Part shown: piece after piece, positions 1 through 7,462 of the stretch
How the letters are laid out: every line of letters starts with the position of its first letter
Numbering within the stretch: position 1 is the first letter of the stretch
Origin: Flavobacterium psychrophilum
GTDB taxonomy: Bacteria > Bacteroidota > Bacteroidia > Flavobacteriales > Flavobacteriaceae
Direction of reading: 5' to 3'
DNA length: 10,366 nt
Assembly: GCA_020720185.1 (NCBI GenBank)
Contig: DYPB01000069.1
Span: forward strand, 1 to 10,366
The notes under the pieces: model-generated
The model's input: only the letters and a program-made list of their open reading frames with translations
What the model was told of the DNA's origin: nothing
Databases searched by the model: none
Made by a program: the position numbers and the translations under genes

Positions 1-12
1 CCGTCCCGAGTA
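1..12 (+). tRNA. 3' end of a tRNA gene (partial, possibly tRNA-Leu)
   Basis: The first bases read as the end of a tRNA: CCGT (1-4) would be the 3' strand of the T stem, CCCGAGT (5-11) the 3' acceptor strand and A12 the discriminator. CCA is not encoded, because the next bases are CAA. A terminator hairpin starts eight bases later, as expected after a tRNA. A final U72, which would pair with G1 as a wobble, resembles leucine tRNAs of Bacteroidota, but the anticodon lies outside the window. The identity is inference from 12 bases. Confidence 0.42.
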
Positions 13-19
13 CAAAATT

Positions 20-58
20 AAAACGCAATTACTTTATTATTAAGTAGTTGCGTTTTTT
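20..58 (+). terminator. Rho-independent terminator
   Basis: A 14-bp stem (20-33 with 43-56, one G-T wobble) closes a 9-base loop (34-42). The 3' arm ends in a run of six T (53-58), and the 5' arm begins with A, so it might work in both directions. It probably ends the transcript of the tRNA at the window start. Confidence 0.75.
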
Positions 59-187
59 GGTTTATTGAGTTGCCAAACCATTGCCCAATATCTTTAAAAA
101 TCCTTAAATTTATCTTTGCTTTCTTTGGTTTTTATTGAATTTTAGATTAATTCTTAAAATTTAACATTTTATGTTATTCTAATTTTC

Positions 188-195
188 TATATTTG
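188..195 (+). promoter_or_regulatory. -7 promoter element of holB
   Basis: TATATTTG matches the Bacteroidota -7 consensus TAnnTTTG exactly. The upstream -33 region is only T-rich (around 165-170) with no clear TTTG. The last base of the box lies five bases before the holB ATG at 200, so transcription would start at or very near the start codon and the mRNA would be nearly leaderless. Confidence 0.5.
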
Positions 196-199
196 CTTT

Positions 200-1348
200 A
201 TGCAGTTTTCAAATATTTTAGGTCAAGAATACATTAAAAATCACTTAACAAAAAGTGCCTCTACGGGTAGAATTCCGCACGCACAACTATTTGTAGGACA
301 AGAAGGATGCGGAGTTTTAGCAACAGCACTGGCATATAGTCAATACATTTTATGCCATAATATTGATGGAGAAAATAGCAGAGGAAACGAGTCGTGTAAT
401 TTAAAATTCAACACCATTTCACATCCAGATTTACATTTTATTTATCCAACAGTAACAACAGAAGCGGTAAAAACGAAACCCAAAAGCATAGATTTTATTG
501 CCGATTGGCGTAAATTTTTATTAGAAAATCCTTATGGAAGTTTGTTCGATTGGTATTCTGTGCTTGGTGTTGCTAACAAACAAGGTGAAATTAGAGTTGA
601 TGATGCACAAGAGGTTTTAAAATCATTGGCACTAAAATCGTATGAAGGAGGTTATAAAATTATGATTATTTGGATGGCTGATAAGATGAATATTGCTGCC
701 TCAAATAAATTATTAAAATTATTAGAAGAACCACCTGAAAAAACAGTTTTTATATTAATTACAGAACATGAAGAGGATATATTACAAACCATTAAATCTC
801 GCTGTCAGGTTTTGCATTTTAACGGATTGACTGAAAATGCTATTGCAAATACATTGATTAATACTAAAAATATTGATGAAAAAACAGCACATAAAATTGC
901 CCATCAGGCACAAGGAAATTATAACAAAGCTTTGCATCTTTTGCAAGATGACGGTGATGATTTTCCTTTTGAAGAGTGGTTTGTAATGTGGGTTAGGGCA
1001 GCTTTTAGAGCCAAAGGAAACGCAACTGCAATACAGGATTTAATAGCTTGGAGTGATCAAATTGCAGTTTTAGGAAGAGAAACTCAAAAGAAATTTTTAC
1101 AATTTTGTATAGAAATGTTCCGACAAGCTTTATTGCTTAATTATGAAACATCAAAATTGGTATTTATTGAACCAAAAGTCGATAAATTTAAACTCGGAAA
1201 CTTTGCACCTTTTGTAAATGGAAACAATATAAATGATATTTTTAGAGAAATTTCAGACGCAATATATCATATCGAGAGAAACGGAAATGCAAAAATTATA
1301 TTAACAGATTTATCTATAAAACTAACTCGGTTAATCCATAAAAACTAA
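200..1348 (+). CDS. holB: DNA polymerase III delta' subunit
   Basis: Delta' is a subunit of the clamp loader, which places the beta sliding clamp on primed DNA at the cytoplasmic replication fork. The 382-residue protein opens with an AAA+ fold (ILGQEYIKNHL, residues 6-16). A P-loop-like stretch at about 33-42 lacks the Walker A lysine and threonine, as expected because delta' does not bind ATP productively. The sensor/SRC region is clear: a SNKLLKLLEEPPE stretch (168-180) and SRC at 200-202, the SRC arginine being the one that acts on the neighbouring subunit. Only two cysteines (52 and 66) remain where many delta' proteins have a four-cysteine zinc site. The ATG is supported because the conserved N-terminus begins right after it. 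It is the first of three closely spaced plus-strand genes; the next starts six bases after its stop. Confidence 0.9.
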   Translation: MQFSNILGQEYIKNHLTKSASTGRIPHAQLFVGQEGCGVLATALAYSQYILCHNIDGENSRGNESCNLKFNTISHPDLHFIYPTVTTEAVKTKPKSIDFIADWRKFLLENPYGSLFDWYSVLGVANKQGEIRVDDAQEVLKSLALKSYEGGYKIMIIWMADKMNIAASNKLLKLLEEPPEKTVFILITEHEEDILQTIKSRCQVLHFNGLTENAIANTLINTKNIDEKTAHKIAHQAQGNYNKALHLLQDDGDDFPFEEWFVMWVRAAFRAKGNATAIQDLIAWSDQIAVLGRETQKKFLQFCIEMFRQALLLNYETSKLVFIEPKVDKFKLGNFAPFVNGNNINDIFREISDAIYHIERNGNAKIILTDLSIKLTRLIHKN

Positions 1349-1354
1349 CAAATT

Positions 1355-1738
1355 ATGAATAATGTAGCTTCAATTTTGGTTTTAATTTTTTTGACAATAA
1401 CTTTTATTCAATCAGCTGTTGATAAACTTTTTGATTGGAAAGAATCTGTTTTTTGGCTAAAGGAACATTTTTTCGAGACTGTTTTTGCAAAATTCATTCC
1501 AATTTCATTAACAATATTAGTGGCTTTAGAAATTATATCTGGAGTTTTAAGTGCCGTTGGCGTTATTCGACTAATTGTTTTTAACGATAGGGTTTTTGGT
1601 TTTTACGGCAGTCTTTTTTCTTGTATTAGCTTGTTAATTATGCTTTTAGCACAAAGAATTGCAAAAGATTATGAAGGAGCTAAATTAATAACAATGTATT
1701 TTATTCCAGCAGTTTTGGTGGTCTATTGGTTAGGATAA
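1355..1738 (+). CDS. Small DoxX-like integral membrane protein
   Basis: This 127-residue hydrophobic protein has about four membrane segments (roughly residues 4-22, 46-70, 80-100 and 107-126). A charged stretch with KLFDWKESVFWLKEHF (24-39) follows the first helix. Length, helix layout and the early FIQSAVDKLFDW region fit the DoxX/DoxX-like family, whose members are small inner-membrane proteins with mostly unknown or redox-related roles. It lies six bases after holB and 15 bases before the BatE-like gene, so the three are probably cotranscribed, but that gives no functional clue. The family call is from pattern recognition and no catalytic residues can be named. Confidence 0.65.
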   Translation: MNNVASILVLIFLTITFIQSAVDKLFDWKESVFWLKEHFFETVFAKFIPISLTILVALEIISGVLSAVGVIRLIVFNDRVFGFYGSLFSCISLLIMLLAQRIAKDYEGAKLITMYFIPAVLVVYWLG

Positions 1739-1753
1739 TATAAATTCAGAAAT

Positions 1754-2497
1754 ATGAAAAAGATAATTTATCTACTATTACTTACAAGTCAGATAATCTT
1801 TGCACAAAATGGTTTTGATGCAGGAAACACCTTGTACAAAATAGGCAATTATAAGGATGCTATTTTAGAATACGAAGCAGTTATTGATGTTAATAAACAA
1901 TCGTCAGAATTGTACTTTAATTTAGCAAATTGCTATTTTAAACTTAATAAAGTAGCTCCCGCAATATATAATTATGAAAAAGCATTATTGTTAAATCCTG
2001 ATAATATCGAAGCACAAAACAACCTTCAAATTGCACAAAAATTACAAGTTGATGATATAAAAATTATCAAAAAAGTAGGATTTGTTAAATTATTACAAAA
2101 TCTAACCGCAACTTACCACTATGATTTATGGGCTTGGATAGCTGTTTATTTAGCGGGATTATTCTTGTTGTTCTTTTTAGGATATTATTTTTTTAGTAAT
2201 ACAATCTTAAAACGACTATTTTTCACACTAATGTTTATCTCTTTTTTATCGATATTAATAAGTGTTTTCTGTGCAGTTTTTCAGAAAAATCAGCTTAAAA
2301 ATGACAAACCTGCAATAATTTTTGCTGAAGAAACAGCACTAAAAAAAGAGCCAAAATCAATCAGCAAAGATATTTTTTTATTACACGAAGGTACAAAAGT
2401 ATTTATAATTGAAACAAAAGATGATTATAAAAAAGTTCAACTAACAGATGGTACAATAGGTTGGATAAAAAAGAATGATATTAAAAATTTGAGGTAA
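1754..2497 (+). CDS. batE: BatE-like TPR and SH3 domain protein
   Basis: The 247-residue protein starts with a signal peptide (residues 1-17, ending FAQ). Two TPR-like helical pairs follow (about 20-49 and 52-85, including ELYFNLANCYFKLNKVAPA), then two membrane helices (about 125-147 and 153-176) and a C-terminal bacterial SH3 domain (about 186-242, ending in TDGTIGWIKK). This order is that of BatE, the last protein of the Bacteroides aerotolerance (BatABCDE) set, which acts at the cell envelope by an unclear mechanism. No batA-D gene is visible here: the upstream neighbours are the DoxX-like gene and holB. The TPR part would face the periplasm before the helices, by inference. Its stop codon directly abuts that of the convergent tsaB. 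Confidence 0.75.
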   Translation: MKKIIYLLLLTSQIIFAQNGFDAGNTLYKIGNYKDAILEYEAVIDVNKQSSELYFNLANCYFKLNKVAPAIYNYEKALLLNPDNIEAQNNLQIAQKLQVDDIKIIKKVGFVKLLQNLTATYHYDLWAWIAVYLAGLFLLFFLGYYFFSNTILKRLFFTLMFISFLSILISVFCAVFQKNQLKNDKPAIIFAEETALKKEPKSISKDIFLLHEGTKVFIIETKDDYKKVQLTDGTIGWIKKNDIKNLR

Positions 2498-3157
2498 TCA
2501 TATTTGTTGCACGCCTTCTTTTAGGTATAAAGGTTCAAAATAAGCAAGGTCTTCAAAATCATTCTTTAAAAATTTTTCAAACGATAATTTCCCCATTTCA
2601 TTGGCTGATGGATAAACTATATTTTCTAAAAAGATGAAATTCTCGTTATTTAGAACCGTTTGACATTTTAAATTACAATCCCCTATAAAAAATATGGGTT
2701 CATTTATATTTTCAAACGATTTTTCAGTAATAATTTGAGCCTCAACACCTCTTATTCTATTGTGGTTTTTGTCAAAAATAGCACTATAAACCTCCATTCG
2801 TCTTGCGTCAATCATTGGTATGATAACCCCTTTGGTTATGGAAATTTTTTTAGACAAAATTTCTAATGAATTAATCGAAATTAACGGAATGTTTAGTGCA
2901 AAACACAAACCTTTTGCGGTTGATACTCCGATGCGTAAACCAGTATACGAACCTGGACCTTTGCTAACGGCTATTGCTACCAAATTAGAAAAATTGAGAT
3001 TTGTTTCTTTGAAAATATCTTCAATAAAAACATGTAATTTTTCTGCATGAGAATACCCGATGCCTGCAATTTCTTTGCAAATAATTGTCTCTCCGTTATT
3101 TGATAAAGAAACAGAGCAGTTTTTTGTGGCAGTCTCAATATTAAGAATATATCCCAA
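2498..3157 (-). CDS. tsaB: tRNA threonylcarbamoyladenosine biosynthesis protein TsaB
   Basis: TsaB is the non-catalytic partner of TsaD. With TsaE they transfer threonylcarbamoyl to A37 of ANN-decoding tRNAs (t6A), in the cytoplasm. The 219-residue protein has the ASKHA-fold opening ILNIETATKNCSVSL (4-18), the family signature SKGPGSYTGLRIG (65-77), IDARRMEVYSA (116-126) and a C-terminal EPLYL (208-212). The length is normal for bacterial TsaB. The start must be the TTG at 3155-3157: the codon before is AAA, the one before that is an in-frame TAA (3161-3163), and any later start would remove the conserved first strand. A -7 box lies just upstream. The gene converges on the BatE-like gene with no gap and diverges from the Kbp-like gene. 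tsaD and tsaE are not in the window. Confidence 0.92.
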   Translation of the reverse strand: MGYILNIETATKNCSVSLSNNGETIICKEIAGIGYSHAEKLHVFIEDIFKETNLNFSNLVAIAVSKGPGSYTGLRIGVSTAKGLCFALNIPLISINSLEILSKKISITKGVIIPMIDARRMEVYSAIFDKNHNRIRGVEAQIITEKSFENINEPIFFIGDCNLKCQTVLNNENFIFLENIVYPSANEMGKLSFEKFLKNDFEDLAYFEPLYLKEGVQQI

Positions 3158-3174
3158 TTTTTATTTTTTTAGAG

Positions 3175-3182
3175 CAAAGATA
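3175..3182 (-). promoter_or_regulatory. -7 promoter element of tsaB
   Basis: Read on the minus strand this is TATCTTTG, an exact TAnnTTTG match, 17 bases upstream of the TTG start of tsaB. A transcript would begin near 3168-3171 with a leader of about 11-14 bases. No clear TTTG is seen at the -33 position. Confidence 0.5.
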
Positions 3183-3233
3183 ATATTTATTTTGGATGAG
3201 TTTTTGAAGAATGAACATAATCAAAAAAATAAT

Positions 3234-3264
3234 TTTGCAAATCAAGAAAACAATATTACCTTTG
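3234..3264 (+). promoter_or_regulatory. Promoter of the Kbp-like BON-LysM gene
   Basis: TTTG at 3234-3237 and TACCTTTG at 3257-3264 are separated by 19 bases, a full match to the Bacteroidota housekeeping promoter. The start site would be near 3268-3271, giving a leader of about 23-26 A-rich bases before the ATG at 3294. The promoter is back to back with that of tsaB. Confidence 0.72.
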
Positions 3265-3293
3265 ACAATAATTAACTTAAAAAAGCAAAAAAA

Positions 3294-3758
3294 ATGGGAC
3301 TAATTTCATTCATTAAAGGAGCCGGTGCAAAATTATTCGGACACAAAGAAGAGGAAGCACCAGCAGCAGAAAAAGCAACATTAAAAGCTGCTGTATTATT
3401 AGCACATGTTCAATCACATAAATTACCTTTCAACTCTTTGAAAATTAATTTGTTAGCTGATAATAGTGTGGCAATATCAGGAGAAGTTGATAAACAAGAG
3501 GATGCTGAAAAAATTGCATTAACAGTTGGTAATGTTCAGGGTGTTGAAAATGTTGATAATCAGATGACTGTTGCAGTTCCTGCACCAGAGGCTCGTTATC
3601 ATACAGTTGTATCTGGTGATTGGTTATCAAAAATTGCAAAAGAAGTTTATGGAGATGCTAATAAATACGATGTTATTTTTGAAGCCAACAAACCAATGCT
3701 TACAGATCCTGATAAAATTTATCCTGGGCAAGTTTTAAGAATTCCAAACTTAGATTAA
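3294..3758 (+). CDS. kbp: BON-LysM protein, Kbp/YgaU family potassium-binding protein
   Basis: The 154-residue protein has a short amphipathic start (MGLISFIKGAGAKLFG), an acidic and alanine-rich linker, a BON domain (about 27-93, with VGNVQGVENVDNQM near its end) and a C-terminal LysM domain (about 102-151, ending KIYPGQVLRIPNLD). Order, length and both ends closely resemble E. coli Kbp (YgaU), a cytoplasmic protein that binds potassium. There is no signal peptide, so despite the LysM domain it is probably cytoplasmic rather than wall-bound. It is a single-gene unit with its own strong promoter and terminator. Potassium binding is inferred from the family; automated annotation would often call it only a LysM peptidoglycan-binding protein. 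Confidence 0.88.
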   Translation: MGLISFIKGAGAKLFGHKEEEAPAAEKATLKAAVLLAHVQSHKLPFNSLKINLLADNSVAISGEVDKQEDAEKIALTVGNVQGVENVDNQMTVAVPAPEARYHTVVSGDWLSKIAKEVYGDANKYDVIFEANKPMLTDPDKIYPGQVLRIPNLD

Positions 3759-3783
3759 AAATATTTTAGAAACAAATATATTT

Positions 3784-3811
3784 AGGCTTCAGTAAAATGA
3801 AGCCTTTTTTT
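3784..3811 (+). terminator. Rho-independent terminator after the Kbp-like gene
   Basis: AGGCTTCA (3784-3791) pairs perfectly with TGAAGCCT (3798-3805) around a 6-base loop, and a run of seven T (3805-3811) follows. It starts 26 bases after the stop codon of the Kbp-like gene. Confidence 0.9.
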
Positions 3812-3812
3812 G

Positions 3813-3820
3813 TATGTTTG
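3813..3820 (+). promoter_or_regulatory. Candidate -7 element of the radC operon
   Basis: TATGTTTG fits TAnnTTTG exactly and begins one base after the T-run of the preceding terminator. Transcription would start near 3825 with a leader of about 40 bases before radC. There is no clear -33 element, since that position falls inside the terminator hairpin, so this is only a candidate. Confidence 0.35.
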
Positions 3821-3866
3821 TATTTGCAAAAAGAACAATCTAATTTGATATTAATTTTTTTAATAA

Positions 3867-4556
3867 ATGCAGGAAAACCTAACTATAAAATCGTGGGCAG
3901 AAGATGATAAACCCAGAGAAAAGTTAATGCTGAAAGGAAGAAACACGCTATCTGATGCAGAATTGCTTGCAATTTTAATAGGTTCTGGAAGTAGAAACGA
4001 AACTGCGGTCGGTTTAAGCAAACGGATTTTATCCAGCATTGACAATAATTTGAATAAATTAGGAAAATTATCTATTGATGAACTTTGCAAATTTAAAGGA
4101 ATTGGCGAGGCAAAAGCCATTTCAATAGTAGCAGCAATGGAGTTGGCTAGAAGAAGGCAAACTGAAAAAGCATTGGAAGTAAAACAAATCTTATCGTCTA
4201 AACAGGTTTTTGAGATTATGCAACCCATAATTGGCGATTTGCAACACGAGGAATTTTGGGTTTTATATCTTAATAATAACAAAAAATTATTATACAAAAT
4301 GCAACTTTCAAAAGGAGGAATAACGGCTACCGTAGTCGATATGCGTATGGTTTTTAAAACCGCTTTCGAGCAAAATGCAACCTCAATAATTTTAGTTCAC
4401 AACCATCCTTCGGGTAGTTTAGAACCCAGCGAAGCCGATAAAAGCATCACCCAAAAAACGCAAGTTGCAGGAAAACAGCTCGATATTTTGGTACAAGACC
4501 ACATTATTATTTCTGAAAACAAACATTTTAGTTTTAAAGACAACAGCTTAATGTAA
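3867..4556 (+). CDS. radC: RadC family protein (UPF0758), JAMM-type putative metalloprotein
   Basis: The 229-residue protein has the usual RadC build. The N-terminal part includes KPREKLMLKG (15-24) and a helix-hairpin-helix DNA-binding region (LCKFKGIGEAKAISI, 73-87). The C-terminal part is a JAMM/MPN+ domain. The metal motif is intact: HNHPSG with His178, His180 and Ser182, then Asp191, with Glu128 or Glu129 as the probable catalytic acid. RadC was once linked to DNA repair, but that role in E. coli was later withdrawn and the biochemical function is unsettled. Length is full for the family. It starts about 55 bases after a terminator, so it is probably the first gene of an operon; the stop is one base from the ATG of the next gene. 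Confidence 0.92.
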   Translation: MQENLTIKSWAEDDKPREKLMLKGRNTLSDAELLAILIGSGSRNETAVGLSKRILSSIDNNLNKLGKLSIDELCKFKGIGEAKAISIVAAMELARRRQTEKALEVKQILSSKQVFEIMQPIIGDLQHEEFWVLYLNNNKKLLYKMQLSKGGITATVVDMRMVFKTAFEQNATSIILVHNHPSGSLEPSEADKSITQKTQVAGKQLDILVQDHIIISENKHFSFKDNSLM

Positions 4557-4557
4557 A

Positions 4558-5244
4558 ATGAAAAATACTATAAAACATATTTTTTTCGACCTTGATCATA
4601 CACTTTGGGATTTCGAAAAAAACTCCGAATTAACTTTCAAAATGCTATTACAGAAACACAATATTGATGTTGATTTTGATAAATTTATCGAATTGTACAT
4701 TCCAATAAATGCTAAATATTGGGAAATGTATCGAAAAGACGAAATTTCACAAACCCAATTGCGTTATGGTCGGCTGGAAGAAACATTCGATTTGATAGGT
4801 TATCAATTTAATAACGAATTAATTGATTTGCTTTCGCACGATTATATTGAAAATTTACCAAAATTCAATCATCTTTTTGAAGGAGCAATTGAAATATTGG
4901 ATTATTTGAAAACCAATTATAATCTGCACATTATTACCAATGGTTTTGAAGAAGTTCAGAATCATAAAATCAATAATTCTGGTATTTCGCATTATTTTCT
5001 AACGATTACTAATTCAGAGAAATCGGGAGCAAAAAAACCAAACCCCATTATTTTCAATCACGCATTACAACTTGCAAAAGCAACCAAACAAAATTCGGTA
5101 ATGATTGGCGATTGTATTGATGCAGATGTAAACGGAGCTTTAGATTTTGGAATGTCGGCCATTTATTTTAACGAACATCAAAAAACGGTTTCTTCAGCAA
5201 TTCATCAAATTAGTCATTTATTAGAATTAAAAAAATATTTATAA
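4558..5244 (+). CDS. yjjG: YjjG-family HAD phosphatase (noncanonical pyrimidine nucleotidase)
   Basis: This 228-residue cytoplasmic protein carries all four HAD motifs: DLDHTLWDF with nucleophile Asp11 and acid/base Asp13, ITNG with Thr127, Lys160 in KKPNP, and GDCIDAD (184-190) with the magnesium-binding aspartates. A helical cap lies at about 16-100. The DHTLWDF variant of motif I is typical of the YjjG group, which dephosphorylates nucleoside monophosphates including non-standard pyrimidines and so cleans the nucleotide pool. The substrate is inferred from the group. One base separates it from radC upstream and one from the next gene downstream (TAAAATG at both joints), which indicates translational coupling. 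Confidence 0.85.
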   Translation: MKNTIKHIFFDLDHTLWDFEKNSELTFKMLLQKHNIDVDFDKFIELYIPINAKYWEMYRKDEISQTQLRYGRLEETFDLIGYQFNNELIDLLSHDYIENLPKFNHLFEGAIEILDYLKTNYNLHIITNGFEEVQNHKINNSGISHYFLTITNSEKSGAKKPNPIIFNHALQLAKATKQNSVMIGDCIDADVNGALDFGMSAIYFNEHQKTVSSAIHQISHLLELKKYL

Positions 5245-5245
5245 A

Positions 5246-5986
5246 ATGAAAAAATCCCTACTTATAATAGCAATCTTAATGATAAACCAATCATTTGCAC
5301 AAAGTTTGAATCAATACAAATATGCTCTTGTGCCCTCAAAATTTTCTTTTCTTAAAGAAAATGACCAATATCATTTGAATACTTTGGCAAAAGCTTATAT
5401 GAAACAATATGGTTTTGAGGCTTATTTTGATACTGATAACTCTCCAGATGATTTTATAACTATAAATTGCAATAAAATTTATGTTGAGGTACTATCAAAT
5501 GGTGGAATGTTTACAACAAAATTATCTGTGGTTCTAAAAGATTGCAGAGGCACTATTTTAGTCACCTCAAAAGAAGGAATAAGCCGAGAAAAAGAATATG
5601 CTGTTGCATATAATCAGGCACTGCGAATGGCATTTGAATCCATGCAAAATTTGAATTATAAATATGAGCCTTCACAAAAAAGTTTAGAGATGATTGGCGA
5701 ACCAGAACAGAAAGAGATAAAACAGGGATTAGTTGTAACAAGAAATGACAGGTTTGAAGACACTTTTGGTTTACTTTATGCACAACCAACAACAAATGGT
5801 TTTTTTATTATTGATGGCAGTTCAAAAGAGATTATGAGATTATTTATAACCAGTGCTAAAAATTATTTTATAGCAATAAAAAATGATATTCAGGGTGTTT
5901 TAATTTTAAATGATAAACGATGTTCTTTTGAATATTATAAAAACAACAAATTGATTTCGGAAGAGATAGCCGTACAGTTCTATTAA
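5246..5986 (+). CDS. Secreted protein of unknown function
   Basis: I do not recognise a named family. The 246-residue protein begins with a clear signal peptide (MKKSLLIIAILMINQSFAQ, cut after Ala18). There is no lipobox cysteine, so it is probably periplasmic or outer-membrane associated. The mature part seems to have two halves: residues 19-140, with YALVPSKFSFLKE, a YGFEAYFDTD segment and VVLKDCRG, and a beta-rich 163-246 after a charged linker. Cysteines occur at 75, 100 and 226. It resembles hypothetical proteins I associate with Flavobacteria, often annotated only as secreted. It is the third gene of the radC operon, one base after the phosphatase gene. Its last codon and stop fall inside copy 1 of the direct repeat, so the C-terminus may have been set or trimmed by that element. 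Confidence 0.75.
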   Translation: MKKSLLIIAILMINQSFAQSLNQYKYALVPSKFSFLKENDQYHLNTLAKAYMKQYGFEAYFDTDNSPDDFITINCNKIYVEVLSNGGMFTTKLSVVLKDCRGTILVTSKEGISREKEYAVAYNQALRMAFESMQNLNYKYEPSQKSLEMIGEPEQKEIKQGLVVTRNDRFEDTFGLLYAQPTTNGFFIIDGSSKEIMRLFITSAKNYFIAIKNDIQGVLILNDKRCSFEYYKNNKLISEEIAVQFY

Positions 5987-6033
5987 CCCGACGAAAGAAA
6001 ATAGATAAAAAAATAGACTATATGTTTTATTTT
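5981..6033 (+). repeat. Direct repeat, copy 1 (53 bases)
   Basis: The repeat begins TATTAACCCGACGAAAGAAA and ends GTTTTATTTT. It matches 7463-7518 with one substitution (T6026 against C7511) and a three-base length difference in an A-rich run. The first six bases are the last codon and stop of the secreted-protein gene. The second half can fold weakly (AGAC, five-base loop, GTTT, then T-rich), so it might also help end that operon's transcript. No terminal inverted repeats or coding capacity are seen. Confidence 0.85.
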
Positions 6034-6043
6034 TAACATATTA

Positions 6044-6068
6044 GATATTTTAAAATTATTGAAATATC
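6044..6068. terminator. Hairpin between convergent genes, possible terminator
   Basis: GATATTTTAA (6044-6053) pairs with TTGAAATATC (6059-6068), one T-G wobble, around a 5-base loop. A second 6-bp hairpin lies at 6074-6079 with 6089-6094. They lie between the secreted-protein gene and convergent rarA. Neither is followed by a proper T-run in either direction, so termination is only suggested. Confidence 0.3.
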
Positions 6069-6116
6069 CCTGTCGATTTAATAATCTAAAATCGGAATTC
6101 CTAAATCTAAAATTCA

Positions 6117-7391
6117 CTAATATCCATATTTATCCCATAATTTTTTTAGAAACTCACGAATTCCATTTTCTCTCGTATTATTTCCAGGATTGTAAAACGC
6201 TGTTCCCGCAATTTCAGTAGGAAGAAATTCCTGATTGGCAAAATTATTTTCATAATTGTGTGAATATTTATAATCATCCCCATACCCCAAATCTTTCATG
6301 AGCTTTGTTGGAGCATTCCGCAAATGAATGGGAACCGACAGATTACCAGTTTGCTTAACCGCTTGTTGTGCCTGCTCAATTGCTAAGTAACTGGCATTAC
6401 TTTTAGGCGAAGTTGCCAAATAAACCGCACATTGACTCAAAATTATTCTACTTTCAGGATAACCAATCGTGGCAACCGCCTGAAAACAATTATTTGCCAT
6501 TATAAAAGCCGTCGGATTGGCATTTCCAATGTCTTCACTACTCAAAATCAGCATTCTACGAGAAATAAATTTTACATCTTCGCCTCCTTCAATCATTCTT
6601 GCTAGCCAATAAACGGCAGCATTTGGGTCTGAACCTCGAATAGATTTTATGAAAGCCGAGACAATATCATAATGTTGTTCTCCTGTTTTATCATACAAAA
6701 CGGTGTTTTGTTGTACTATTTGTAAAACTTTTTCGTTTGTAATTTCAACCTCATCGGAGACCGATGCGTTAATTACCAATTCAAAAATATTCAATAACTT
6801 TCTACCATCTCCGCCGGATAGTCTTAATAACGCCTCATTTTCGCTTAAAAGGACCTTTTTTTTGCTTAAAATAACATCCGTTTTCATTGCTCGATCCAAT
6901 AATGCAATCAAATCATCTTTGGAAAAAGGCTTTAAAACATATACCTGACAACGAGATAATAAGGCAGGAATAACCTCAAAACTTGGATTTTCTGTAGTTG
7001 CTCCAATTAGCGTTATCCAACCCTTTTCGACCGCCGCTAATAACGAATCTTGTTGTGATTTGCTAAAACGATGAATCTCATCAATAAATAAAATAGGATT
7101 TTTTGAAGTAAAAATACCACCACTTTGTTTGGCTTTTTCAATAACTTCTCTAATATCTTTTACCCCCGAATTGATGGCTGATAGTACAAAAAAAGGTCGC
7201 CCACTTTCTTGTGCAATAATTTGTGCCAGCGTAGTTTTTCCTGTTCCTGGAGGCCCCCAAAAAATTAAACTCGGAATAATTCCTTTTGTAATCTGTTGAT
7301 ATAAAGACCCCTCAGAACCAACAAGATGAAACTGACCTATATAATCATCTAGCTGTTGAGGGCGAATTCGTTCCGCAAGTGGTTTTTCCAT
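6117..7391 (-). CDS. rarA: Replication-associated recombination protein A (RarA/MgsA AAA+ ATPase)
   Basis: RarA is a cytoplasmic clamp-loader-like AAA+ ATPase that acts at stalled replication forks and is related to eukaryotic Mgs1/WRNIP1. From the ATG at 7391 the protein is 424 residues and begins [11 protein letters not shown], the family's usual start. It shows Walker A GPPGTGKT (46-53), Walker B LFIDEIH (101-107), sensor 1 around [10 protein letters not shown] (130-139) and the SRC arginine finger (Arg147). Next come the lid and the tetramerisation region, including [19 protein letters not shown] reading frame to TTG at 7406 adds only MYFYG and is less likely. Length is normal. It stands alone on the minus strand, flanked on each side by a copy of a 53-56-base direct repeat. 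No clear promoter box was found upstream. Confidence 0.93.
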   Translation of the reverse strand: MEKPLAERIRPQQLDDYIGQFHLVGSEGSLYQQITKGIIPSLIFWGPPGTGKTTLAQIIAQESGRPFFVLSAINSGVKDIREVIEKAKQSGGIFTSKNPILFIDEIHRFSKSQQDSLLAAVEKGWITLIGATTENPSFEVIPALLSRCQVYVLKPFSKDDLIALLDRAMKTDVILSKKKVLLSENEALLRLSGGDGRKLLNIFELVINASVSDEVEITNEKVLQIVQQNTVLYDKTGEQHYDIVSAFIKSIRGSDPNAAVYWLARMIEGGEDVKFISRRMLILSSEDIGNANPTAFIMANNCFQAVATIGYPESRIILSQCAVYLATSPKSNASYLAIEQAQQAVKQTGNLSVPIHLRNAPTKLMKDLGYGDDYKYSHNYENNFANQEFLPTEIAGTAFYNPGNNTRENGIREFLKKLWDKYGY

Positions 7392-7462
7392 GCCGTAAAA
7401 GTACAAAAAACTATATTATTAAAAGGTAGTAATTAATTTGTTAAAAATGTAACTTTTCAAGG

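Noticed and set aside
2820..3275. Short plus-strand frames over tsaB and its upstream region
   Set aside because: They overlap the TsaB coding strand and the divergent promoters, with no domain or start signal.
3860..4297. Antisense open frame of 145 codons over radC
   Set aside because: It lies opposite a clear RadC coding region with intact motifs and shows no recognisable protein features.
7392..7406. Five-residue N-terminal extension of rarA starting at TTG
   Set aside because: The ATG at 7391 gives the family's usual [11 protein letters not shown] start; the extension MYFYG is not conserved in what I know of RarA.
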